NCBI RefSeq assembly: GCF_005233875.1
Contig: NZ_SZPZ01000003.1
Coordinates: 676,489-740,488 of the forward strand
Direction of reading: 5' to 3'
DNA: 64,000 bases
DNA from: Kribbella jiaozuonensis
Lineage (GTDB): Bacteria; Actinomycetota; Actinomycetes; Propionibacteriales; Kribbellaceae
The translations under genes and the position numbers were made by a program. The notes under the pieces were generated by a model. That model worked only from the letters and a program-made list of their open reading frames with translations. It searched no databases and was not told the origin of the DNA. Positions 24,666 through 33,077 of the stretch are shown here, piece after piece (within the stretch, counting starts at the first letter, position 1; each line of letters begins with the position of its first letter).

Positions 24666-25828
24666 CGCGGTCGTACTACGGCTGGCTGGCAGGTTCCACA
24701 CTCTCGGTTCTCGGCGACACCGCGCTGTTCTTCGCGCTGGGCTGGGCGGCGACGGGCATTGGCCCGCGGATCGCCGCGCTGGTGCTGACCGGGTTCACCC
24801 TGCCACGCGCCGTACTCCTCCTGCTCGGCGACCGGATCGGTCCGCGCCGACTGCTGCTCGCGTGCGGCGCGATCGTCGGGACCTGCTGCTTCCTACTGGC
24901 CGTGGTGGTCGGGATCCATGGAGTCTCGGCCGGTCTGCTGGTGACGACGGCGGTTGTGGTCGGGACGGTTGACGCGTTTGCGCTGCCGGCCGCGGGTGTG
25001 CTGCCGCGGCTGTTCGTGCCGGACGATCAGTTGCCTAGGGCAATGGCGTTGCGCACGTCGGCCACGCAGCTGATCACCCTCGTTGGCGGACCGGCGAGTG
25101 GGCTGCTCGTGGTCACGGTCGGGTTGGCCGGTGCGCTCGTGCTCGACGGATTGACGTTTGCGGTGCAGTTCCTCGTGTTGTTCATCCTCAGACCGCCGTA
25201 CGACGTGGGCCCGACGCAACCGGCAGGCCGTTCCGTTGTGCGTGAGGCGTTGGACGGGTTGCGGGTTGCTGCGGGGGATCCCGTGTTGCGGACGGTGTTA
25301 GCTGTGGTGGCATTGGTCGCGGCGTTCGTTCTGCCGGTCACGTCGTTGTGCGTTCCGTTGCTCGCCCGATCACACGGGTGGGCGGCCGGGCAGGCCGGGT
25401 TTGTTGTGGCGGGCAACGTTTGCGGTGGGTTGGTCGTGACGATCCTCGTTGCGCGCTTCGGCACCTTTGATCGTGCGGGGTTGACGGGTGGCGTCGGGTG
25501 TCTGCTTGCTGCGGTCGCGATCTCGGGGCTCACGCTGGCGCCGTCCGTCGCGTCGGCGGTCGGTGCGATGGTCGTGCAGGGCGTCGGGGTCGGGCTCTTC
25601 ACGTCGCACCTTGCGCCGGTGTTCGTTCGCAGTACGCCGCGATCCCATCTGACCCGGCTGCAGTCGTTGCTGTCGTTGGTGCAGACCGTTCCGCTGATCG
25701 TCTCGACGAACCTGCTCGCCGCGCTCGACATTCATCATGCGTTGATGCTCGCCGCCGCGGCGACCGCGCTTGCCGGTCTTCTGCTGGTCCGCGACTACTT
25801 GCCGAAGTCGATCTCGAAGGTCGGGTAG
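24662..25828 (+). CDS. MFS transporter, probable drug exporter
   Basis: Integral membrane protein of 388 residues with about twelve hydrophobic helices. The first loop holds FTLPRAVLLLLGDRIGPRRLL, the MFS motif A region. The overall pattern matches the MFS_3/drug-efflux type rather than a sugar symporter. It starts with GTG in an overlap with the MerR-clamp gene, so the regulator and pump are made together, the usual arrangement for a sensed efflux system. Its 3' end overlaps a convergent GNAT gene by 34 bases. Confidence 0.85.
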   Translation: MTRSYYGWLAGSTLSVLGDTALFFALGWAATGIGPRIAALVLTGFTLPRAVLLLLGDRIGPRRLLLACGAIVGTCCFLLAVVVGIHGVSAGLLVTTAVVVGTVDAFALPAAGVLPRLFVPDDQLPRAMALRTSATQLITLVGGPASGLLVVTVGLAGALVLDGLTFAVQFLVLFILRPPYDVGPTQPAGRSVVREALDGLRVAAGDPVLRTVLAVVALVAAFVLPVTSLCVPLLARSHGWAAGQAGFVVAGNVCGGLVVTILVARFGTFDRAGLTGGVGCLLAAVAISGLTLAPSVASAVGAMVVQGVGVGLFTSHLAPVFVRSTPRSHLTRLQSLLSLVQTVPLIVSTNLLAALDIHHALMLAAAATALAGLLLVRDYLPKSISKVG

Positions 25829-26238
25829 TCCGGCTGCGGACACGGATCACCGTGGTACCCCAGCGCCTCGTAGAACGGCGCCGCGCGCTCGTGATGGCCC
25901 TGCCATTCGAGATGCCGCACTCGGGTGGAGGCCCACTCGGCGACCGCCGCCATCAACGCTCGACCGACACCGCCCCGTCTGCGGTCCGGCAGGACGTACA
26001 GGTCATGCAGCCGCCCGTGGTGCCGGCGCCCGGCCCGGAGATGCGTGCCGTAGTCCTGCACCGCGGCGTACCCGATCAGCTCACCGCCGTCGTCGTACCC
26101 CAATGCCACCCACCGCGGATCCTCCACCAACTCCTCGAAGTACCCCCGCGACTCCGGCTCAGAGAACTCGGTCCCGAAGCCCTTCACCAGCGGCCACAAA
26201 CCCGCCCAGTCGTCGACCGTCAACTCACGCACACCCAT
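25795..26238 (-). CDS. GNAT family N-acetyltransferase
   Basis: Acetyltransferase of 147 residues. The acetyl-CoA loop is DRRRGGVGRALMAAV at about residues 83-97, preceded by the LHDLYVLP strand and followed by the FYEALGYHG C-terminal motif. The ATG at 26238 is chosen because the fold begins at VRELTVDDW; the longer frame would run into the DJ-1 operator. The acceptor substrate is unknown. It is convergent with, and overlaps, the MFS gene. Confidence 0.85.
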   Translation of the reverse strand: MGVRELTVDDWAGLWPLVKGFGTEFSEPESRGYFEELVEDPRWVALGYDDGGELIGYAAVQDYGTHLRAGRRHHGRLHDLYVLPDRRRGGVGRALMAAVAEWASTRVRHLEWQGHHERAAPFYEALGYHGDPCPQPDYPTFEIDFGK

Positions 26239-26287
26239 CCGCCTACCGTCCCAGCCTCCGCTCGGCCTGACACCCCATTTCCTGAGC

Positions 26288-26322
26288 TTGACAACATGTT
26301 GTCCAAATGACAGCATGTTGTC
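26288..26322 (+). promoter_or_regulatory. Leaderless promoter with two MarR-type operators
   Basis: TTGACA at 26288-26293 and CAGCAT at 26311-26316 are spaced 17 bases, and the ATG follows seven bases later. Two copies of a 14-base palindrome, GACAACATGTTGTC (26290-26303, perfect) and GACAGCATGTTGTC (26309-26322, one mismatch), sit 19 bases apart over the -35 and the -10. This is a very likely binding site for the MarR protein encoded in the same operon. Confidence 0.82.
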
Positions 26323-26323
26323 T

Positions 26324-26923
26324 ATGAGAACAGCTTATGTGGCGGTGTACGAGACGTTGGCGGACTGGGAGATCGGGCACCTGGTGGTGGAGTTGCGGAC
26401 CGGTCGGTTCACCGGCGTGCCGTGGACCGTGGTGACGGTGGGGGAGTCGCTGGAGCCGGTCGTGACCATGGGCGGGATGCGGATCGTGCCGGACGTGACG
26501 ATTGCCGACGTCGAGCCGGATGCGGGAGACCTGCTGGTGCTGGCGGGGTCGGGGCAGTGGGACAACGGCGGTGGAGATGCGTTCGCGAAGTTGGCGGCGC
26601 GGTTCCTCGACGCTTCGGTGCCGGTGGCGGCGATCTGTGGCGCGACTGCGGGTCTCGCGAGGGCGGGGCTGCTGGATGAGCGCAAGCACACGAGTGCGGC
26701 GAAGGAGTACCTGCAGGCGACGGGATACCAGGGTGTCGGCAACTACGTCGACGAGCGCGCGGTGGTCGGCGGGGATCTGATCACGGCGGGGCCGGACTCG
26801 CCGGTGCAGTTCGCGCGCGCGGTGCTGCAGCGGCTCGAGTTGGCGGACGAGCGGAAGCTGGACGCGTACGAAGGCGTGTTCCATCGCGCCGACCCCGCGG
26901 CGTACGCGACGCTGGTGGGATGA
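26324..26923 (+). CDS. DJ-1/PfpI family protein
   Basis: Cytoplasmic protein of 199 residues with the class I glutamine-amidotransferase-like fold. The nucleophile elbow VAAICGATAGLA near residue 107 holds the conserved cysteine. Relatives are deglycase, protease, chaperone or isonitrile-hydratase-like proteins; the exact role is not predictable. The ATG at 26324 is fixed by the promoter, seven bases upstream, and by the start of the fold at RTAYVAVYE; ATG codons further upstream lie inside the operator. It overlaps the MarR gene (ATGA) and is probably repressed by it. Confidence 0.88.
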   Translation: MRTAYVAVYETLADWEIGHLVVELRTGRFTGVPWTVVTVGESLEPVVTMGGMRIVPDVTIADVEPDAGDLLVLAGSGQWDNGGGDAFAKLAARFLDASVPVAAICGATAGLARAGLLDERKHTSAAKEYLQATGYQGVGNYVDERAVVGGDLITAGPDSPVQFARAVLQRLELADERKLDAYEGVFHRADPAAYATLVG

Positions 26924-27396
26924 CGGTTCCACCCCGGGAAGAGTGGCCGAAGCCGACGAAGCAGTCGGAAGGTGGTGCGGTGTTGACGGATGTCGTCCTC
27001 GCCACCTTCCGGCTGAACGCGCGGCTGATGGAGGCTGCCCAGGACCTTGCCGCGCACGGCGGCCTCACGGCTGCGTGGTGGCAGGTGCTGGGCGGTGTAC
27101 TCGATGAACCGCGGTCGGTCGCCGACGTCGGGCGGATCATGGGCGTCAGCCGGCAGGGTGTGCAGCGCATCGCGGATCTGCTCGTCGAGCGCGGCCTCGC
27201 GGAGTACCGGCCGAATCCGGCGCACCGTCGCGCCAAGCTGCTCGCCTGCACCGAGGCCGGCTACTGGGCGATCCGCCAGATCGCGGTCGCCCAGCACCCG
27301 TGGACCTCGCAGCTCGCGAAGACCGTCGAGCTCGACGACCTTCGTACGACGCTCGCCACGATGCAGGCGATCATCGCCAAGCTGGAAGAAGCTTGA
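26920..27396 (+). CDS. MarR family transcriptional regulator
   Basis: Winged-helix protein of 158 residues. The recognition region is VADVGRIMGVSRQGVQRIADLLVERGLAEY, at about residues 67-97, followed by the beta wing NPAHRRAKLLACTEAG. It is the second gene of an operon with the DJ-1 protein, and the double palindrome upstream of that gene is its presumed operator, so the pair is autoregulated. The ligand is unknown. Its 3' end overlaps the polysaccharide lyase gene by 26 bases. Confidence 0.88.
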   Translation: MTVPPREEWPKPTKQSEGGAVLTDVVLATFRLNARLMEAAQDLAAHGGLTAAWWQVLGGVLDEPRSVADVGRIMGVSRQGVQRIADLLVERGLAEYRPNPAHRRAKLLACTEAGYWAIRQIAVAQHPWTSQLAKTVELDDLRTTLATMQAIIAKLEEA

Positions 27397-29860
27397 TCGC
27401 CAGGCTGCTCCCGTAGGTGTGTCGCGTGGTGAAGGTCAATCGGGTGCCGGTGAGCGTCCGGGTCACCTGAACGCCTGGCGCGGGCGACGCGGGCTTGAGG
27501 TACTGCGCCCACAGGTTGACGGTGATCGTGTCGCGCTTGGTCGTCGGATCGGAGACGGCAACCTGGACGCCTGACGATTGACGCCGCAGGAGCAACGACG
27601 CAGGGCCGTCGATGGTGAGCCCGGGAAGGTTGTGCCGGCCGGAGGTGAAGGTGTTGGCGGCCGTCAGGCGGAGGCCCAGGTGCTGGATCGCCTGTAATTT
27701 AACGGTGTTGGCGACGGGCAGGATCCGGTTGTGCTGGTACGCCTTGAGTGCAGATTCTGTTGCGTTGGGCACCAATACGTAGGCGAGGGATCCGCTGGTG
27801 GCGGTGAGGGCGAAGACCTGCTTGGTGACCGGCGTGTCCGGGTTCGAGGTGCGGACTACCCGGCGGCTGCGCGTGACTGTCTGCAGATCTACTGACAGCT
27901 GCGTCGGCTGGAGGAAGTGGTAGCCGATCGACGCGGTGCTGTTGGCGTAGCGGAGCCAGCGTGGAGTGACTGTTCCCGGACCGGTCCATGCGCTGCCGTC
28001 GCGGCGTGCGCCGGTGATCGTGACGGGGTCGGTTGCGCCGGCGATGCGGGTGTCGAGGGTGGTCGTGACGGCGCGGGTCGCGTCGCCGACGCCGGCCGCG
28101 AGTACGACGATCTCGTCGTCGAGCAGGAACCACGACTTGGTCGCCGATGCGTTCTTGTAGACCACGAAGTCGTCGGGCAGGCTCGCACGCGACGCATACG
28201 CAAAGTCATCCGACTGCACCCACCCGACCGCGCCGTACGCATCGAGGGTCGCGCCGCCCGAGTGCACGTTGGTGCCGGTCGGGAAGTAGACGTAGGTGTT
28301 CTGCTCCTCCGACGACGCGGTGAACGTCGGCGGATTGTCGTAGTACTGCGTCCCGTAGAGCTCCGGCACCGACTTCCGTGTCTCCACCGGCGCGGTCACG
28401 CCGCCGAGCGCGTACGGCGAGACCGTCGTGAAGTAGTCGATGCCGAACGCCTTCGTCTGGTCCTCACCCGCGAGGTAGAGGTAGTGCGCGCCGTCGCCCT
28501 GGAACCACGGCATCAGGTTCTCGCCGCTCATGTACTCGTACTTGCTGATCCGCTCCGAGTTCCGCGCCACCGCGAACGCGTACCCGGGCCGTCGATGCAC
28601 GGTCCGGTCCATCGCGTTGAACGCCGTCGTACTCGCCGCCGGGTTGAGGTCGGCCGGGACGATCGCCGGGTCGTTCTTCAGGTCCGCGAACCGCCCGATG
28701 CTCACCGGTGACACGAAGCTGTTCACGTTGATCGTCGGTCGTGCGGTGAACTTCGCGAACGCCTTCAAACGCAGGGCGTCCGTGCCGGTGGCGTAGTCCG
28801 CGAGGTCGACGATCGCCTCCACGACGACCGCGACATCGTCGTACCCGGTCGCCGTCCGGGACACCGCACGACCCTTGACGATCTCCATCATCCAGCCCTC
28901 GAAGATCAGCGGCGCGAACCCGTGCTCGACCCAGCCCTGGACCACGCCGACCAGGTCGTCACCCTGCGCGTACTCCGTCCCGGCGAGCACCTTGATCGTC
29001 TGCACGACCCGGCTGAGCAGGCCCTTTCCGTACGAGCCCGTGTACGCGACCGAGGCGTGCTGGATGAACGAGCCGTCCGCGTAGTACCCGTCGGTGACGT
29101 CGTGCTGGAGGTTGTACGGGTCGATGGTCGCGAAGACCGTGAACTGGTCCTGCAGCGCCTTCCGGATCCGCGCGTCGTCGTTCAGCAGGGCGCCCTGGAG
29201 CACGCGGTTCGCGGTGATGTCGACGAGGTTCGCGCCGGTGTGGAAGCGCGAGTCGAGGTCGACGTCGCCGTCCTTCCCGTTGCGCAGGTAGGCGTCCATC
29301 GAGGCGACGTACTGCGTGATCAGGTCGGTCGGGGCGTCGATCAGCGCGAGCGTCTTCGACACGAACGTCGAGATGCCGATCTCCCAGGTGAACCAGTTGC
29401 CGTAGTACCCCTTCGACTGGTCGCCGTAGTAGTTCTCGTGCAGCCAGAGCAGCTTCTCCGCGATCCGGGCGCGCACCTCCTCGTTGCCCTGCAGGTCCGA
29501 CGCCGGTCCGGGCCGGCGGAAGGCGAGCGCGATCTCGTAGAGGTGCTGGTACGACGAGCTGAGGTTCGGATCGCTGGTCCCTAGCGGGAGTCCGGCGAAG
29601 AGCTCGCCGGCGCCGGCGCGGTCGAGCGCGGACAACCAGGTACGCGCGGTGCTGTCGATCGCGGCGACCTTTGCGGCGACCTCGGTGCGCGCGTTGGATT
29701 CCGCCGTACCGGCATAGATCGCGATCGCGTTGGTCAGCAGTTGGCCGGGGTCAGCGCTCACCGCACCCATGGTGGCGTGCGCGGCCGGAGCCGGATTGAC
29801 CGCGGTCAGCAGGGCGGTGGCGGGTACGACGGACAGCAGGCGGCGACGAGTGATCTCCAC
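27371..29860 (-). CDS. Secreted polysaccharide lyase family 8
   Basis: Exported lyase of 829 residues in the hyaluronate/chondroitin/xanthan lyase family. A Tat-like signal (ITRRRLLSVVPATALL) precedes an alpha/alpha toroid with the family catalytic pieces: FHTGANLVDITANR (Asn), FIQHASVAYTGSYG (His and Tyr) and RNSERISKYEYMSGEN (Arg/Glu). The C-terminal half is the beta-sandwich domain. It breaks glycosidic bonds by beta-elimination of uronic-acid-containing polymers; hyaluronan versus xanthan cannot be decided. GGGAG five bases upstream supports GTG at 29860 over an ATG at 29902. Confidence 0.92.
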   Translation of the reverse strand: MEITRRRLLSVVPATALLTAVNPAPAAHATMGAVSADPGQLLTNAIAIYAGTAESNARTEVAAKVAAIDSTARTWLSALDRAGAGELFAGLPLGTSDPNLSSSYQHLYEIALAFRRPGPASDLQGNEEVRARIAEKLLWLHENYYGDQSKGYYGNWFTWEIGISTFVSKTLALIDAPTDLITQYVASMDAYLRNGKDGDVDLDSRFHTGANLVDITANRVLQGALLNDDARIRKALQDQFTVFATIDPYNLQHDVTDGYYADGSFIQHASVAYTGSYGKGLLSRVVQTIKVLAGTEYAQGDDLVGVVQGWVEHGFAPLIFEGWMMEIVKGRAVSRTATGYDDVAVVVEAIVDLADYATGTDALRLKAFAKFTARPTINVNSFVSPVSIGRFADLKNDPAIVPADLNPAASTTAFNAMDRTVHRRPGYAFAVARNSERISKYEYMSGENLMPWFQGDGAHYLYLAGEDQTKAFGIDYFTTVSPYALGGVTAPVETRKSVPELYGTQYYDNPPTFTASSEEQNTYVYFPTGTNVHSGGATLDAYGAVGWVQSDDFAYASRASLPDDFVVYKNASATKSWFLLDDEIVVLAAGVGDATRAVTTTLDTRIAGATDPVTITGARRDGSAWTGPGTVTPRWLRYANSTASIGYHFLQPTQLSVDLQTVTRSRRVVRTSNPDTPVTKQVFALTATSGSLAYVLVPNATESALKAYQHNRILPVANTVKLQAIQHLGLRLTAANTFTSGRHNLPGLTIDGPASLLLRRQSSGVQVAVSDPTTKRDTITVNLWAQYLKPASPAPGVQVTRTLTGTRLTFTTRHTYGSSLAIKLLPAWR

Positions 29861-29930
29861 TGGAACTCCCGGGCGGTGGGAAAACCTCACCCCGGGAGTC
29901 AATCAGTCGGAACTATCTTCCGGCAAGCGC

Positions 29931-31994
29931 TTACTGGCCGCCGGCTCCGATGAGCTGGGGGTCGATCGACAGGACCCGGATCGCCTCACCCGACGACTTG
30001 GTCGGGATGACCAGCGCGACCTGGTGGAGGTAGTCCTGGTGGAGGCTCTGGGTGTACTTGACCATGCTGCTGAAGGCGGTCGCCTCGCCGCTGGTCCAGT
30101 ACGCGTTCGAGCCCGGCTCGACCCGCTGCAGGTACTGCTCGGTGAGCGTGAGGAACACCAGGGCGTCGCCGGACGAGGTGATGAAGGCCAGCGGCTCGCC
30201 GGACGGCAGGAACGCGTCGGTCACGCTCGCGATGTACGGCTCGGCGGTGTCGTTGGCCTTCGTCGTCGCGCGCAGCTTGAGCATGCTCGACAGGGCGGGG
30301 GACGGCGTGAACAGCTTCGACTGCGGGGCGTTCGGGCCGCCGCTCAGGTACGCCGCGAGGTCCTTCGCGACTGTCGCCGGCTGGCTCCGCAGCTTGTTCA
30401 GCGCGCTGACGTCCGGGGTGCGCATCCCGTCGACCGACGGTAGATCGGCTGCCTTCGGCGGGTAGACGGAGTGCGTCAGCAGCCACGGGCTGCCGGCGTT
30501 CTCGCGCTGCCAGACGCCGAGCTGCCGGGCCCCCGGTGCGTTGGAGACGCCCGAGCTGACCACGAACCGCATCGGGTACGACGCGAACTGCGGCGCGCCG
30601 ATCTCCGGGTTCGTGTAGCTGAACGGCTTCGAGACGTCCTTGCCGGCCGCGTCGAGCTTCCGCCCGATCACGAAGCCTGCCTGCGTCTGCGCCAGCGTCG
30701 GGTTGCCCTCGATCGTCGCGGAGAGCTTGGCGTCGCGCGACTGGTTGGCCTGGTTGTTCAGCTGGTTGTACCGCTGGACGACCGCCTGCGCGTCGGCGAG
30801 CGTGACGGCCGGACGGCTGTCCGGCGCAGCCAGGCTGTTCTTCGGCGGCATCAGCCCGCAGCTCGTTGTCGTGAGCAACAAAGCCCCGCTGGCGAGGAGG
30901 GCGGCGGTACGGCGGACCGCCTCGTCGCTCTTCTCGAACTCCGGCGAGGCGGCGAGTGGGACCGTCTCGGGCTCGACGGCCTCGGTGCGCTCGACGGTCG
31001 GCTCGACGGACTCGGTGCGGTCGGCCGGTTCGTCGTACGTCGGCGGCTCGTCGTACCGCTGGGAGGCGCCGATCAGCGCCGGTGACTTGGCGCGGGCGAC
31101 CGCTGCGGGCGACATGAACATCGGCGCAGCCGGCACCGGCGTCGGCGCAGGCTTGACCGCCGCGGGTCTCGCCACAGCAGGCTTGGCCGGCGCCGGCTTC
31201 GCCGCCGGCTCCGTCTGCTGCATCGGCGCGAACGGGCTGACCCGCTCAGGTGCGAACGGCGACACCCGATACGCCGGGCTGTTGGCCTCTTGAGCGGCCG
31301 GCGCGGATGCCACCGCGGCCAGAGCCGGGATGCGGTCCGCGACCGGCACCGGGATCTCGGTCGTGGTCGCGTTGTCGGCGGCAACGTCCGCGACCTTGCG
31401 GCGGCGGAACATCAGCGCCAGCCCCAGCGCGAGCACCAGCACGCCCGCACCCAGCACCAGCAGGCAGATCCCGAAGAGGCGGTGCACCTGCACCCCGAAG
31501 CTGACCTGCGCTCCGACGGCCGGCGTACCGTCCGCGTTCATCACGACGACCTCGTACCGACCGTCCTGCATCGGCCAGCTCAGCGACTGCGAGCCGGGGG
31601 CAGACTGTGCGACCCACCAGTCGAGCTCGCCCGGCGGCGTCAGCTTGCCGCTGCGGCCGCGCAGGTCCTGGGTGCCGAACGTGCCCGGCGGCTCGAAACG
31701 GATCAGCCGGGTCTGCGCGGACCCTGCCAGGTAGTCGCGAACGTCGAGGTCCTGCCCGATGCCGACGAACAGCGGCTTGTTGCCCGACGCACTCACGTGC
31801 AGCGTCGGGCCGTGCCGGTCGAGCAGCGTGGGCGCGGTGACGACCGCGAGGCCAGAACTGGCGAACTCGCGGCCGGGGGTCGAGATCGTGTTGTCCGGAC
31901 CGACCAACCAGAAGGCGGCGACGGCTCCGGCCACGGTGGCCACCAGGCCTGCCAGCGTGAGCAGCAGGCCCAGGGTGATGCGGGCGAAACGCAT
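29931..31994 (-). CDS. Large membrane protein with an internal lipoprotein-like segment
   Basis: Protein of 687 residues. Residues 1-30 hold a transmembrane helix, followed by an extracytoplasmic beta-rich domain, a second helix at about 182-205, and a long Pro/Ala/Glu-rich cytoplasmic linker. Near residue 365 a third hydrophobic segment ends with LTTTSC, exactly like a lipoprotein signal, then a secreted-looking domain of about 300 residues (ADAQAVVQRYN to IDPQLIGAGG). It looks like a membrane protein fused in frame to a lipoprotein. GGGAG before the ATG at 31994 supports this start. Function is unknown. Confidence 0.75.
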   Translation of the reverse strand: MRFARITLGLLLTLAGLVATVAGAVAAFWLVGPDNTISTPGREFASSGLAVVTAPTLLDRHGPTLHVSASGNKPLFVGIGQDLDVRDYLAGSAQTRLIRFEPPGTFGTQDLRGRSGKLTPPGELDWWVAQSAPGSQSLSWPMQDGRYEVVVMNADGTPAVGAQVSFGVQVHRLFGICLLVLGAGVLVLALGLALMFRRRKVADVAADNATTTEIPVPVADRIPALAAVASAPAAQEANSPAYRVSPFAPERVSPFAPMQQTEPAAKPAPAKPAVARPAAVKPAPTPVPAAPMFMSPAAVARAKSPALIGASQRYDEPPTYDEPADRTESVEPTVERTEAVEPETVPLAASPEFEKSDEAVRRTAALLASGALLLTTTSCGLMPPKNSLAAPDSRPAVTLADAQAVVQRYNQLNNQANQSRDAKLSATIEGNPTLAQTQAGFVIGRKLDAAGKDVSKPFSYTNPEIGAPQFASYPMRFVVSSGVSNAPGARQLGVWQRENAGSPWLLTHSVYPPKAADLPSVDGMRTPDVSALNKLRSQPATVAKDLAAYLSGGPNAPQSKLFTPSPALSSMLKLRATTKANDTAEPYIASVTDAFLPSGEPLAFITSSGDALVFLTLTEQYLQRVEPGSNAYWTSGEATAFSSMVKYTQSLHQDYLHQVALVIPTKSSGEAIRVLSIDPQLIGAGGQ

Positions 31995-32171
31995 GAAGAG
32001 GCTCCCGTTGTACGACGAGCCCGGCGACGGACGGGTGCACCGGACAGGCGGGTGCACCGGTCCGGACCCCTCTCCAGGTATCCGGAAGCTCACCCGTTGT
32101 TACTGAATAACTGAGCCAACAAGAATCTGTTACGGGCAGGGCTCGGACGGGTGACGCCGGCGTTGGGGAGC

Positions 32172-32966
32172 TCAGTGCAGGTACGACGCCCCGTTGAAGT
32201 CAAGGACCGCGCCGCTGGCCCAGTTCGCCTGGGGTGAGGCGAGCCAGTAGATCGCGTCGCCGACCTCCTCCGCCGTGGCGACCCGGTCGAACGGGCTCTG
32301 CGCTCGGATCGCGTCTCCGCCTGGACCGGCCAGGAAGGTCTCGGTCATGTCGGTGGCGATGAAACCGGGCGCAATTGACGTCACGCTGATGTCATGTGGC
32401 GCCAGCGATGCCGCCAGCGACTGCCCGAGCGAGTGCAGCCCGGCCTTGGAGGCGCCGTACGCCGGCACATCCGGCTCGCCGCGGTAGGCGCCACGCGATC
32501 CGACGTTGACGATCGCACCCCGCCGTACGCCGTCTGCGGGCTCTTTGTCGAGCATCTGCCGCGCTACGCACCACGTCACATGCGCCGCGCCCTCGAGGTT
32601 GACGGCCAACGTACGACGCCAGGTCGCGACCCATTCGTCGTACGACGTCTCGGCCAGCGGGTGACCGACCCGGCGTGAACCGCCGACCGGCTCGTCGACG
32701 AACATCGCCGCGTTGTTGACGAGTACGTCGATCCGCCCGAGCGTGGTGGCCGATTCCTCAACCAGGGCAGGGATTGCAGCCGAATCGCCGAGGTCCGCGG
32801 CGATCACCCCGTGACCGTCGCCGGGCAGTCCGGCGCGGATCTCCTCGGCGCGGTCGACCGCGCCTCGGCAGTGCAGCACGACCCGGTCGCCGGCCCGTGC
32901 GAACGCCTGCGCAGCGGCCGCGCCGACGCCCCTGGACGCGCCGGTGATGAGTACCCCTCTGGACAC
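32172..32966 (-). CDS. SDR family oxidoreductase
   Basis: Classical short-chain dehydrogenase of 264 residues. It has TGASRGVG for NAD(P) binding, NNAA after the fourth strand, and a complete active site, NVGS then PAYGASK, with Ser, Tyr and Lys at the normal spacing. The ending SGAVLDFNGASYL is typical of FabG-like SDRs. The GTG at 32966 has GGGAGG upstream. The extended frame to 33149 overlaps the next gene. Substrate unknown. It is divergent from the ribbon-helix-helix gene with 111 bases between. Confidence 0.88.
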   Translation of the reverse strand: MSRGVLITGASRGVGAAAAQAFARAGDRVVLHCRGAVDRAEEIRAGLPGDGHGVIAADLGDSAAIPALVEESATTLGRIDVLVNNAAMFVDEPVGGSRRVGHPLAETSYDEWVATWRRTLAVNLEGAAHVTWCVARQMLDKEPADGVRRGAIVNVGSRGAYRGEPDVPAYGASKAGLHSLGQSLAASLAPHDISVTSIAPGFIATDMTETFLAGPGGDAIRAQSPFDRVATAEEVGDAIYWLASPQANWASGAVLDFNGASYLH

Positions 32967-33040
32967 GGATCCTCCCTCGGTTGACTGCACGCCATTCTGC
33001 CTGTGCCGCCATCCTGACGACGACCTGACATCAGAAGGGG

Positions 33041-33070
33041 TTGACAGTGACGTCACAATGACGTCATGCT
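33041..33070 (+). promoter_or_regulatory. Leaderless promoter with two TGACGTCA operators
   Basis: TTGACA (33041-33046) and CATGCT (33065-33070) are 18 bases apart, with the ATG at 33078 seven bases further on. Two TGACGTCA palindromes (33048-33055 and 33059-33066) lie in the spacer, 11 bases apart, one helical turn. Ribbon-helix-helix proteins bind such short adjacent palindromes, so the downstream gene product probably represses itself. Confidence 0.75.
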
Positions 33071-33077
33071 GATGCAC

